From the NCBI GenBank assembly GCA_902783775.1, contig CACZSI010000070.1, positions 1-35,802 of the forward strand: DNA of 35,802 nucleotides. The letters are read 5' to 3'. Positions 24,265 through 32,233 of the stretch are shown here, piece after piece (positions within the stretch are counted from its first letter, which is position 1; every line of letters begins with the position of its first letter). The DNA comes from an uncultured Lachnospiraceae bacterium. GTDB lineage: Bacteria; Bacillota; Clostridia; Lachnospirales; Lachnospiraceae. Below the pieces are notes generated by a model that was not told where the DNA came from, searched no databases, and saw only the letters and a program-made list of their open reading frames with translations. A program made the position numbers and the translations under genes.

Positions 24265-25641
24265 TTACTTACCCATACAGAATTTCGAAAAAATTTCATT
24301 TACTAAATCATCTTCCACACTCTCGCCGGTAATTCTACCCAATGCTGCATAAGCATCCATAAGGTCAATTGCATAAAAATCCTCCGGCATCATGTTATCT
24401 ACAGATTCTTTAACTTTATATAAACTATTTAAACTCTCATCTAAACATTCTTTTTGTCTTATGTTCGTAATATAAATCTGATCATTATAAGATATCTCCT
24501 CATTATAAAACATATCTTTAATAATCTCGCCTAATTCATCAACACCCTTTTTCTCTTTGGCAGAGAAAATAATTATTTTATCAGTTAAATCTTTAATTTC
24601 ATCGATGTTAACTACTGTGTCCATATCAGATTTATTAATGATAACAACAAACTCTCTATCTTTAATTATGTTAATAATTTCATAATCATTGTCATCTAAA
24701 TGCTTAGAACCATCTACCACATATATAATTAAATCAGCATCATTTGCTAACTGCTTAGATTTTTCCACACCAATTTTTTCAACCACATCCTTAGTTTCTC
24801 TAATTCCTGCAGTGTCAATAACATTAAGATTTAATCCATTAAAACTAATATTTTCCTCTAAAGCATCTCTAGTTGTACCCTCAATATCAGTTACAATAGC
24901 TTTATCTTCTCCAATTAATAAATTAAGCAAAGAAGATTTACCGGCATTAGGCTTTCCTAATATAACAGTTTTAATACCTTCTTTTATGATTCGTCCATTG
25001 TCAAAAGATTTTATTAACTTATCTATTTTTTCAATGTTAGTTGTTAACATTTTATTTATTTCTTCATCATATCCATCTAAACTTATATGCTCCGGATCAT
25101 CTAGTGCCGATTCAATATAAGCTAAATGATATAAAATATCTTCTCTAATTTCCTTTATTTTCTCAGAAACTCCACCTTTTAACTGATTAATAGAAGTAGA
25201 CAATGCCCTATCATTTCCAGCATTTATAATATCCATAATAGATTCAGCTTGTGATAAATCCATTTTTCCATTTAAAAATGCACGCTTAGAAAATTCACCT
25301 GGCATCGCAGTTTTAGCACCATTTTTAATACATAGTTCCAAAACTTTTTTCATCACTAACATACCGCCATGGCAATCAATTTCCACTACATCTTCTCCGG
25401 TATATGAATTAGGTCCCTTCATAACAATTACTAAAACCTGATCTATTACAGTATCACCATCCATAATATATCCTAAATTAGCGCTGTGCGATTTAACATC
25501 TATTAACTTTTTATTGTCAATATGAGATTTAAAAATCTTATCAACAATATTAATAGACTCACTTCCACTAACTCTTATTATTCCTATACCTGAATTTCCG
25601 CTGGCTGTTGAAATAGCAGCTACTGTATCAGTATTTTTCAT
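24265..25641 (-). CDS. mnmE: tRNA modification GTPase MnmE (TrmE)
   Basis: MnmE is the GTPase partner of MnmG in tRNA wobble-uridine modification. The 458-aa protein has the folate-binding N-terminal domain (I-A-A/T-x-x-G-x-G-I-G-I-I-R-x-S-G pattern at 9-26, here with S-G-N-S-G), the helical domain interrupted by the G domain, G1 G-K-P-N-A-G-K-S-S (near 229-237), G3 D-T-A-G, G4 N-K-S-D, and the C-terminal C-M-G-K with the conserved Cys. All elements are intact. A possible extended -10 lies upstream, and the jag terminator separates it from the rpmH group. Confidence 0.97.
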   Translation of the reverse strand: MKNTDTVAAISTASGNSGIGIIRVSGSESINIVDKIFKSHIDNKKLIDVKSHSANLGYIMDGDTVIDQVLVIVMKGPNSYTGEDVVEIDCHGGMLVMKKVLELCIKNGAKTAMPGEFSKRAFLNGKMDLSQAESIMDIINAGNDRALSTSINQLKGGVSEKIKEIREDILYHLAYIESALDDPEHISLDGYDEEINKMLTTNIEKIDKLIKSFDNGRIIKEGIKTVILGKPNAGKSSLLNLLIGEDKAIVTDIEGTTRDALEENISFNGLNLNVIDTAGIRETKDVVEKIGVEKSKQLANDADLIIYVVDGSKHLDDNDYEIINIIKDREFVVIINKSDMDTVVNIDEIKDLTDKIIIFSAKEKKGVDELGEIIKDMFYNEEISYNDQIYITNIRQKECLDESLNSLYKVKESVDNMMPEDFYAIDLMDAYAALGRITGESVEDDLVNEIFSKFCMGK

Positions 25642-25679
25642 AACTAATTCCTTTCGAAAATATAAATTACAACTAATTT

Positions 25680-25688
25680 AGTATAGCA
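25680..25688 (-). promoter_or_regulatory. Possible mnmE promoter (extended -10)
   Basis: Minus strand TGC-TATACT (TATACT at 25685-25680) lies 39 bases before the mnmE start. The -35 region is weak. Its place just after the jag terminator supports a new transcript here. Confidence 0.45.
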
Positions 25689-25741
25689 TAGACCTAAAGA
25701 AAAGACCATTATATTGTTAAAATCCCTACTTTTTTACACTA

Positions 25742-25784
25742 AAAAAAGATTAAACCTTGCATAAAACAAAATTTAATCTTTTTT
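25742..25784 (-). terminator. Terminator of the rpmH-rnpA-yidD-yidC-jag group
   Basis: A perfect 13-bp stem (AAAAAAGATTAAA at 25742-25754, complement at 25772-25784) has a 17-base loop and a U-run on the minus strand, 15 bases after the jag stop. Confidence 0.75.
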
Positions 25785-25799
25785 ATTTTAAATAATTTC

Positions 25800-26432
25800 T
25801 TATTTATCTTTCTTTAATACTACTACAACATGTCTAAATGGCTCTTCACCTTCACTCTTTGTAGTACAGAATTTATCATTCTGAAGAGCTGAATGAATAA
25901 TTCTTCTCTCATATGGATTCATTGGCTCTAAAGAAACAGGTCTCTTAGTTCTCTTAACCTTCATTGCAATATTTTTAGCTAAGTTCTCTAATGTAGCCTT
26001 TCTTCTCTCACGATAATTCTCAGTATCTAATTTTACTCTGTAGAAATTATCTGAATCCTTGTTAACAACTAAGCTAACAAGATACTGTAATGAATCAAGA
26101 GTCTGTCCTCTTTTACCAATTAACACACCCATGTCATCACCTAAGATGTTAATGTTAATTTCTTTTTCTTTATCATCAGTAACCTGAATATCAAGCTTAT
26201 TAGCAATATCCATTGCACCTAAAACATCACTTAAGAATGTTCTAGCAATCTCTTCTACTGAAGCACTCTTTCTAGCTTTGATAATAGCTGGCTTACTTCC
26301 GATTCCTAAAAATCCGTTTCCGCCTTTGTCAATTACTTCATACTCTAGTTTATCACTTGTGATTCCAAGGCTCTCACATGCTAAAGTAATAGCCTCATCA
26401 ACATTCTTTGCACTAAATTCTTTAAAATCCAT
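25800..26432 (-). CDS. khpB: RNA-binding protein Jag (KhpB)
   Basis: Jag/KhpB is an RNA-binding protein linked to cell elongation and division, often acting with KhpA. The 210-aa protein has all three domains: the Jag-N domain (1-50, with G-N-G-F-L-G-I-G), a KH domain with the G-x-x-G loop I-G-K-R-G-Q-T-L near residue 110, and an R3H domain with E-R-R-I-I-H-S-A-L near 174. The linker between Jag-N and KH is short (about 20 residues), where some species have long linkers. It follows yidC by 11 bases, the usual order. Confidence 0.95.
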   Translation of the reverse strand: MDFKEFSAKNVDEAITLACESLGITSDKLEYEVIDKGGNGFLGIGSKPAIIKARKSASVEEIARTFLSDVLGAMDIANKLDIQVTDDKEKEININILGDDMGVLIGKRGQTLDSLQYLVSLVVNKDSDNFYRVKLDTENYRERRKATLENLAKNIAMKVKRTKRPVSLEPMNPYERRIIHSALQNDKFCTTKSEGEEPFRHVVVVLKKDK

Positions 26433-26443
26433 TTTCTAAACCT

Positions 26444-27670
26444 CTATTTATTATTTTTCTCATTATATTTCTGAACTAAATTAGCCTTAGAAGCGATAGA
26501 ATTAGAAGACTTAGCTGCCTTTTCCTTAGCAATTCTAATTTTCTCTTCTTTTTCTTTATCAGTTGAAGAATTTACATTCTTAGCATTAACCTTAGAAGCC
26601 TCTAAAATCTTTTCTCTGTAAATTCCCTGTCTCTCTTTTCTCTTAGCCGCTTTAACTGCAGCTTTTTCCTTATTCTTTTCAACTAATTCATCAAGATCTT
26701 CATTCTTTAATATTATGTTAATAAATATCTGTTGTATCAACATAATAAGTGAACCTGCACACCAATATATACCGATACCAATCTGAAGAATATAACACAT
26801 GTAAACTGAGAATAATGGCATTACATAGTTCATAATCTTCATTGAACTAGCCATTGTATCATTACTCTGTGCTGATTCATTTAGCTTACTAGTAACCTGA
26901 ACACTTATAAACTGGAAAATACCAGCTAAAATAGGAATAATTAACACTATAAACAAAGCTGTTCCGGCTGCATATAAAGCACTAGGTGACTGGCTGATAT
27001 CTAATCCAAAAAAGTTGTTAAGTCTTTTAATCTTATTAACATCGCTAGGATTAGCTACCTTAAAGATTTCATTAACCATATCAGCAGTTAATTCTTTCTT
27101 TCCATTCTTTCTAGTATATAAAATGTCAATACACTTGTTTAAGTCAGTTGTTGATAACTTAGCACCGATTTTGCCTTTAATTCCAAAATACTTCTCAATC
27201 ATTGAAGCATCTAATTTTGTAATTACATTAATATAAAGATTTTTAACAGAACCTACATATGCAGGAATGTTATAAATAACTCTGTACAATGCAAAAAGAA
27301 TAGGCATCTGAATAATCAACTGAAGACAGCTTCCAGTAGGTGAAACTCCATACTTATCATAAACAGATGTGATTTCTTCCTGCATCTCCATCTGTGACTG
27401 CTGGTCTTTTCTATCCTTATACTTATTCTGAATCTTCTTGATTTCCGGAGCCATTACACTATTAAGTCTGGTAAACTTCTGCTGCTTAATTGTCATTGGC
27501 AACATAAGCATTCTTACTACAATAGTGAATACAATAATGAACAAACCAATATTATAAATGTCAAAATGAGCGAATATTCTGTAAATAAAATCAAGAATAT
27601 AACCCATTACAATCGCTAATTGCTTTAATATAGGCGTATTAGTTTGTGTTGCAATTATTAAACTATTCAA
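26444..27670 (-). CDS. yidC: Membrane protein insertase YidC (SpoIIIJ/OxaA)
   Basis: YidC inserts membrane proteins alone or with SecYEG. The 408-aa protein has five membrane helices in the conserved 60-kDa inner-membrane-protein fold. The first transmembrane block is followed by the groove arginine (R58 in V-V-R-M-L-M-L-P-M) and the cytosolic hairpin of K-I-Q-N-K-Y-K-D-R. Later helices include Q-M-P-I-L-F-A-L-Y. An insert of about 80 residues between the second and third helices (about 145-225) is longer than in Bacillus. The C-terminal tail (about 325-408) is very Lys-rich and suits ribosome contact. There is no lipoprotein signal, unlike Bacillus SpoIIIJ. Co-transcribed with yidD and jag. 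Confidence 0.95.
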   Translation of the reverse strand: MNSLIIATQTNTPILKQLAIVMGYILDFIYRIFAHFDIYNIGLFIIVFTIVVRMLMLPMTIKQQKFTRLNSVMAPEIKKIQNKYKDRKDQQSQMEMQEEITSVYDKYGVSPTGSCLQLIIQMPILFALYRVIYNIPAYVGSVKNLYINVITKLDASMIEKYFGIKGKIGAKLSTTDLNKCIDILYTRKNGKKELTADMVNEIFKVANPSDVNKIKRLNNFFGLDISQSPSALYAAGTALFIVLIIPILAGIFQFISVQVTSKLNESAQSNDTMASSMKIMNYVMPLFSVYMCYILQIGIGIYWCAGSLIMLIQQIFINIILKNEDLDELVEKNKEKAAVKAAKRKERQGIYREKILEASKVNAKNVNSSTDKEKEEKIRIAKEKAAKSSNSIASKANLVQKYNEKNNK

Positions 27671-27681
27671 TTTTTTTCTCC

Positions 27682-27945
27682 TTATGGGACCGGATCATAT
27701 CCTCCCTTGCTAAAATGATTACATCTAAGAATCCTTTTAACAGCAAGATATGAACCCTTAAAAGGTCCATATTTCTCTAAAGCTTCCACTGCATACTGAG
27801 AACATGTAGGAATAAATCTACATGAACTATTTCTCTTTAAAGGAGATAAGAATATTTGATAAAACTTAATCCCACCAATAAGAAAATATAATAAACCTTT
27901 TCTCACCGATAATAGAATCTTCTTTAATATATTTAAAATTTTCAT
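27682..27945 (-). CDS. yidD: Membrane protein insertion efficiency factor YidD
   Basis: YidD is a small membrane-associated protein that helps YidC-dependent insertion. Its core [17 protein letters not shown] and the later [18 protein letters not shown] are exact family signatures, with three conserved cysteines. A GTG six codons earlier (27963) is in frame, but its own codons overlap the GGAAGG ribosome site; the ATG at 27945 lies 10 bases after that site and gives 87 aa, normal for the family. Confidence 0.93.
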   Translation of the reverse strand: MKILNILKKILLSVRKGLLYFLIGGIKFYQIFLSPLKRNSSCRFIPTCSQYAVEALEKYGPFKGSYLAVKRILRCNHFSKGGYDPVP

Positions 27946-28054
27946 ATATCTTATACCTTCCACAAAGAAAGCTTACTATTCAAACTAGTTACATGCAATT
28001 ACTGATTATCAACATATAAAACTACTATTTATACTTCACCATCAATAATCCTAA

Positions 28055-28387
28055 TTACTTCTTATTCAAAATTTTGTGAATTTTACCAAGATGCAATAAT
28101 GCACTCTCGATTTCTTTAAAAGTTCTGCCTTTAGCATTTTCACGTGCTATAACGACAATGTCCAAACCACTATTGAACATATCACTATTAAGTCTATAAC
28201 TCTCTCTTATTAACCTGGTAAGACGATGTCTAACTACGCTATTTCCTACTTTTTTACTTACTGAAATACCTACCCTATTATAAGATAAATTATTTTCCAA
28301 ATAGTATAAAACTAAATACTTATTAGCTTTCGATTTACCTTTTCTGTAAACCTTTGTAAAATCCTTATTCTTTTTTAATGATTCCAT
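28055..28387 (-). CDS. rnpA: Ribonuclease P protein component
   Basis: RnpA is the protein cofactor of the RNase P ribozyme that matures tRNA 5' ends. The 110-aa protein has the opening L-K-K-N-K-D-F-T-K-V-Y-R-K-G and the RNA-binding block R-V-G-I-S-V-S-K-K-V-G-N-S-V-V-R-H-R-L-T-R-L-I-R-E (about 38-62), the family hallmark (usual form G-N-A-V-x-R-N-R; here G-N-S-V-V-R-H-R). It lies after rpmH, with a terminator hairpin in between that should lower rnpA output relative to L34. Confidence 0.95.
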   Translation of the reverse strand: MESLKKNKDFTKVYRKGKSKANKYLVLYYLENNLSYNRVGISVSKKVGNSVVRHRLTRLIRESYRLNSDMFNSGLDIVVIARENAKGRTFKEIESALLHLGKIHKILNKK

Positions 28388-28415
28388 CCTTATCCATTAC
28401 CTAAATTATCAATAG

Positions 28416-28447
28416 ATAAAAAAAAGGTCACATTAAAATGCGACCTT
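28416..28447 (-). terminator. Terminator/attenuator between rpmH and rnpA
   Basis: On the minus strand the stem AAGGTCGCATT/AATGTGACCTT (28447-28437 and 28434-28424, one G-T pair) has a run of eight T after it. It overlaps the rpmH stop codon by two bases. It may let only part of the transcription pass into rnpA-yidD-yidC-jag. Confidence 0.75.
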
Positions 28448-28580
28448 AAGCTGATAATTTCTTTCTTCCTTTTGCTCTTCTTGCAGCAAGTACTTTTCTA
28501 CCGCTAGAAGTTTTCATTCTCTTTCTGAAACCATGAACTTTAGATCTCTGTCTCTTCTTTGGCTGAAATGTCATCTTCAT
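28446..28580 (-). CDS. rpmH: 50S ribosomal protein L34
   Basis: L34 is the small basic protein near the peptide exit side of the large subunit. The 44-aa protein [14 protein letters not shown]... ends in [11 protein letters not shown] and matches L34 end to end. The frame is open further upstream to 28643, but AAAGGAGGTG lies 9-10 bases before the ATG at 28580, and the longer N terminus is hydrophobic and foreign to the family. A second ATG two codons later is possible. A weak TATACT (28638-28633) may be its -10. Confidence 0.96.
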   Translation of the reverse strand: MKMTFQPKKRQRSKVHGFRKRMKTSSGRKVLAARRAKGRKKLSA

Positions 28581-28648
28581 GTCAAATGCACCTCCTTTAT
28601 CGTAGTGTAAGACATCTATAATCATAAAAATAAGTATAATCATAGTCG

Positions 28649-29064
28649 TTTAACTATTAAACCATATTTTCAAGTATTTTTCAAGATATTTTTAATAATT
28701 TTTTTTAATAAATATAATACAAGGTTACTTAATTTTTGTTGAATAAAAAAAGTTTTAAACATGATGTTAATAAAATGTTTATAACTTTTATTGATAAAAT
28801 TATTTTTAATCCCTAATATAGGGGTTTATTGACACTTATTAACATTATTATGACGATAAGTGTTAATAATATCAATAACTTTAATAACAATTATTTCAAT
28901 TAATTTTTATTATTATGTTAACCAACTATCTTTTTTCCATTGATTTTTTATTTATTTTTTTATTTTTTACCTCTTATTTTTTTCTTTTTTTAAGGGTTTT
29001 TGATGATAAATATCACTAAAATGATAATGAGTTTCTTCTTATTATAATATATTAGTTTATTTTG
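28649..29064. other. Probable oriC part 1 (rpmH-dnaA gap)
   Basis: This is an extremely AT-rich region between divergent rpmH and dnaA, the standard Firmicutes origin position. DnaA-box-like TTAT-WW-ACA 9-mers occur as TTATTAACA on the minus strand at 28765-28773, TTATAAACA on the minus strand at 28776-28784 (11 bp apart, one helix turn), TTATTAACA on the plus strand at 28836-28844, and on the minus strand again at 28861-28869, the last two forming an inverted pair. No perfect TTATCCACA box is present. Long T-runs fill 28930-29000. Box matches in such AT-rich DNA can arise by chance, so the call leans on gene context. Confidence 0.65.
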
Positions 29065-29093
29065 TTGAAAATATATGCCATTTGAATTATAAT
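29065..29093 (+). promoter_or_regulatory. dnaA promoter
   Basis: TTGAAA (29065-29070), a 17-base spacer and a perfect TATAAT (29088-29093). Transcription should start near 29100, giving a leader of about 40 bases. Confidence 0.8.
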
Positions 29094-29141
29094 ATTATAG
29101 TGTGCCTAAATAGGTATTTTACGCTTTTTTTGGAGGTTATA

Positions 29142-30539
29142 ATGTACGACAAATTAGTAGAAAACTGGGATAAAATATTAGAAGATTTAAAATACGAATA
29201 CGATTTTAGTAACGTTTCATTTAATACTTGGATTAAACCTCTAACTGTATTATCTGTGGACGATGAGGCTATTACACTAATTATTGGTGATGGCTTAGGG
29301 GATATGGCCCTAGATTATATAAATAAAAAATATTATACATTCATTAAGACTTATCTTAATGAATATTTAGGAACAGAACTAGAATTAAGGATAGTATCTA
29401 GAAAAGCTGATGACCAGGGCGAATATACTGAAACTAGTAGTTTTACAGAAACTACTCAGGAAGAAAATGAATTTAAGCAAAGATCTGAATCAGCTAACCT
29501 TAATGATAAATATACTTTTGATACTTTTGTAGTAGGATCTAATAACAATATAGCTCACTCAGCTTCATTAGCTGTAGCAGAGTCACTTGGTTCTTATAAT
29601 CCACTATTTATTTATGGAGGAGTAGGACTTGGAAAAACTCATCTTATTCACTCTATTGGAAACTTTGTATTAAAAGAAAATCCTGACGCTAAAGTATTAT
29701 ATACCAGCAGCGAACCATTCACTAACGAAGTTATTGATATTATTCGTGGAAATAATACACAGGAAAAATTTATTAATTTTAGAAAAAAATATAGAACTGT
29801 AGATTTATTATTAATTGATGATATTCAGTTTTTAGCCGGTAAAGAAAGAACTCAGGAAGAAATCTTTAATATCATTAATGAATTATACATGAATCAGAAG
29901 CAGATTGTTATTACTTCTGATAAAAAACCTAAGGATATCGAAGGAATTATGCAGAGACTTATCAATAGATTTGAGCAGGGTCTTACAGTTGATATCCAGA
30001 ATCCTGATTATGAAACTAGAATGGCTATCCTTAAAGAAAAGGTTAGAAACGAACAGGCTAAGAACCCTAATCTAAAGATAGATGAAGAAGTATTACAATA
30101 TATCGCAAATAATTTTACTTCTAATATTAGAGAACTAGAGGGTTCATTCTTAAGAGTAATTGCTTTCGCTAAAATGGAGAGAAAGCCTATAACATTGGAT
30201 TTTGCTAAAAATACATTGATTGATTTAGTATCTCCTGGCAATTATAAAAAGATTACCTGTGAAGATATTATTCAGATAGTAGCTGATCATTACCAGATTA
30301 ATGTATCTGATATCTGCTCTAGTAGAAGAAGTAAGGATATTTCCATTCCTAGACAGGTTTGTATGTATCTATGTAGAAAATATACTGATGAAAAGCTACA
30401 GACTATTGCTAAATCCCTAAAGAAGGGAACACACGCTACAGTTTCTCACGGAATTGATAAAATCAAGGAAGATATGGAGAGCGATGCTGAACTTAAGGGC
30501 AATATTGAAATTTTAGAAAAGAAGATTGATCCTAACTAA
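29142..30539 (+). CDS. dnaA: Chromosomal replication initiator DnaA
   Basis: DnaA binds origin boxes, forms a helix on ATP and melts the duplex. The 465-aa protein has the N-terminal DnaB/SirA-type domain I, a short Glu/Ser/Thr-rich linker (about 85-115), the AAA+ domain with Walker A G-G-V-G-L-G-K-T and Walker B L-L-I-D-D-I-Q-F-L-A-G, and domain IV with S-R-R-S-K-D-I-S-I-P-R-Q. The recognition-helix signature, usually G-R-D-H-T/S-T-V, is K-G-T-H-A-T-V (T430, A432), so two residues that contact bases in Escherichia DnaA (D433, T435) are replaced. The frame opens at 29082, but GGAGG just before the ATG at 29142 and domain I homology set the start. Confidence 0.97.
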   Translation: MYDKLVENWDKILEDLKYEYDFSNVSFNTWIKPLTVLSVDDEAITLIIGDGLGDMALDYINKKYYTFIKTYLNEYLGTELELRIVSRKADDQGEYTETSSFTETTQEENEFKQRSESANLNDKYTFDTFVVGSNNNIAHSASLAVAESLGSYNPLFIYGGVGLGKTHLIHSIGNFVLKENPDAKVLYTSSEPFTNEVIDIIRGNNTQEKFINFRKKYRTVDLLLIDDIQFLAGKERTQEEIFNIINELYMNQKQIVITSDKKPKDIEGIMQRLINRFEQGLTVDIQNPDYETRMAILKEKVRNEQAKNPNLKIDEEVLQYIANNFTSNIRELEGSFLRVIAFAKMERKPITLDFAKNTLIDLVSPGNYKKITCEDIIQIVADHYQINVSDICSSRRSKDISIPRQVCMYLCRKYTDEKLQTIAKSLKKGTHATVSHGIDKIKEDMESDAELKGNIEILEKKIDPN

Positions 30540-30877
30540 AAGTTATTATACTTATTAACGTTAATAACATGTTAATAGTGTGTTGATTATAATTATTTTA
30601 GAATTTATAAATTTTTATAATCATCTTATTATCACTCTATTAATCCATTACTAACACGTTATCAATAAATTTTAACTATCTGTTTTATCAGTAATTATGG
30701 GTATTATATTGGGTTATCTACATATCAACAGCCCTTATTAATATTATGATTAAATTATTATATATTATTTATATATTTATAATTTTATAAACATTATTCG
30801 ATTCTAATTTTATCGAGGCTTTTTTTACTAAAAGCAAAACTTTTTAACTACGATTTTTATATAAGGAGAAAAAAATA
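30540..30877. other. Probable oriC part 2 with unwinding element (dnaA-dnaN gap)
   Basis: This gap starts with a 16-bp perfect palindrome TTATTAACGTTAATAA (30552-30567), then CTATTAACA on the minus strand (30578-30570). TTATCTACA (30714-30722), the closest match to the consensus box, is followed by about 60 almost pure A/T bases (30734-30793) that end with TTATAAACA (30785-30793). Box, then AT-only stretch, is the order of the Bacillus incC/DUE between dnaA and dnaN, so melting probably happens here. A weak hairpin TCGAT/ATCGA (30798-30816) with a T-run may end dnaA transcription. AAGGAG for dnaN is near 30864. Confidence 0.65.
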
Positions 30878-31975
30878 ATGAAACTTGTTTGTCAAAAGAA
30901 AGATTTAATTGAAGGTATTAATATTGCAATGAAAGCTGTTTCTGCTAAAACTACAATGTCTATATTAGAATGTATTCTAATTGATGCCAATGAAGGTGTT
31001 ATTAAATTTACATCTAATAATATGGAATTAGGAATTGAGACTATTGTAGATGGAGAAATTATTGAAAGCGGAAGTATTGCAATTGATGCTAAGCTATTTT
31101 CAGAGATTATTAGAAAGCTTCCGGATAATGAAGTTAAGATTAATGCTACTGATGAAAATAAAGCTTTAATTGAATGCGAAAATGCTAAGTTTAATATTTT
31201 AACTAAATCAGTAGAAGACTTCACATATATGCCTGAAATTGAAAAGAATAATAAAATCACTATTTCAGAGTATTCTTTAAAAGAAGTAATAAGACAGACT
31301 ATTTTCGCAGTTAATGAAGCTGAGAAAAATAAGATTTTAACAGGTGAATTATTTGAGGTTAATGGAAACCAGTTAAAGGTTGTAGCATTAGATAAATTTA
31401 GAATAGCTATTAGAAATATTGAATTAAAAGAAGAATATGGAAACTTTAAAGTTTTAATTCCTGGAAAATCATTAAATGAAATAAGTAAAATCTTAGCTGG
31501 TGGAATGGAAGATGATGTTAATATCTATTTCACAGATAATCATGTTTTATTTGAGTTTGGAGTTACAAAGGTTGTATCTAGATTAATTGAAGCTACTAAC
31601 TACTTTGATTCAGATAAGATGATTAGCAATGACTACAGCACTAAGATTAGCATTAATAAAAATGAGTTAGCTAACTGTATCGACAGAGCTACACTTCTTA
31701 TTAAAGAGGGAGATAAGAAACCAGTATTCTTTACTATCAAGGATACAGAAATGGATCTTTCAATTAACACATTTATCGGATCAATGGATGAGAGTATTCC
31801 AATCTCAAAAGAAGGATCTGATATGATGATTAGTTTTAATCCTAAATTTATTATTGATATTATGAGAGTTTTAGATAATGAAACAGTTGATATCTATTTC
31901 ACAAACCCTAAGGCTCCATGTTACATAAAAGATGAAAATAGTTATATCTACATTGTTTTACCTGTTGTTCAGTAA
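30878..31975 (+). CDS. dnaN: DNA polymerase III beta subunit (sliding clamp)
   Basis: DnaN is the ring-shaped processivity clamp for replication and repair polymerases. The 365-aa length is normal for Firmicutes. Three clamp repeats are present: the opening M-K-L-V-C-Q-K-K-D-L-I-E-G-I-N-I-A-M-K-A-V, the F-x-V-N/D-G-x-x-L-K-V-V-A-L-D-K-F-R-I-A block near 165, and a C terminus ending in Y-I-Y-I-V-L-P-V-V-Q, close to the usual M-P-M/V-R/Q end that lines the partner-binding pocket. AAGGAGA precedes the ATG. It probably shares a transcript with yaaA and recF. Confidence 0.97.
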   Translation: MKLVCQKKDLIEGINIAMKAVSAKTTMSILECILIDANEGVIKFTSNNMELGIETIVDGEIIESGSIAIDAKLFSEIIRKLPDNEVKINATDENKALIECENAKFNILTKSVEDFTYMPEIEKNNKITISEYSLKEVIRQTIFAVNEAEKNKILTGELFEVNGNQLKVVALDKFRIAIRNIELKEEYGNFKVLIPGKSLNEISKILAGGMEDDVNIYFTDNHVLFEFGVTKVVSRLIEATNYFDSDKMISNDYSTKISINKNELANCIDRATLLIKEGDKKPVFFTIKDTEMDLSINTFIGSMDESIPISKEGSDMMISFNPKFIIDIMRVLDNETVDIYFTNPKAPCYIKDENSYIYIVLPVVQ

Positions 31976-32027
31976 ATAATAATAATTGTTAATAACTATA
32001 AGATTTAAAGAAGAAAAGGTGAATAAA

Positions 32028-32231
32028 ATGGAAATAACTATAAAAGATGAATATATTAAGTTAGGTCAGGCTTTAAAATTAGCAGGATTAGTTGGATCTG
32101 GAGTTGACGCTAAGATGGTAATTGCAGATGGATTAGTTACTGTCAATGGAGAGGTTGAAACAAGAAGAGGAAAGAAACTATATCCTGGCGATAATTTTGA
32201 ATTTGAAGGCGAAGAAGTAACAGTTAAATAA
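32028..32231 (+). CDS. yaaA: S4-domain RNA-binding protein YaaA (RlbA)
   Basis: This 67-aa protein is nearly all S4 RNA-binding domain (I-K-L-G-Q-A-L-K-L-A-G-L-V-G-S-G and V-N-G-E-V-E-T-R-R-G-K-K-L-Y-P-G-D). It is found between dnaN and recF in most Firmicutes and has been linked to ribosome assembly. The frame is open from 31986, but an AAAAGGTG site sits just before the ATG at 32028, and the extra residues are not family-like. A TTATTAACA 9-mer (minus strand, 31995-31987) lies in the leader. recF starts 2 bases after the stop. Confidence 0.92.
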   Translation: MEITIKDEYIKLGQALKLAGLVGSGVDAKMVIADGLVTVNGEVETRRGKKLYPGDNFEFEGEEVTVK

Positions 32232-32233
32232 AT

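Noticed and set aside
28136-28146. Third parS site in rnpA
   Set aside because: TTTCACGTG matches only one half; the second half reads CTATA instead of AAACA.
28581-28643. Longer L34 N terminus (21 extra residues)
   Set aside because: The extra part is hydrophobic, not found in L34, and contains the ribosome-binding site for the ATG at 28580.
29082-29141. Longer DnaA N terminus
   Set aside because: It overlaps the dnaA promoter -10 and leader; GGAGG lies directly before the ATG at 29142.
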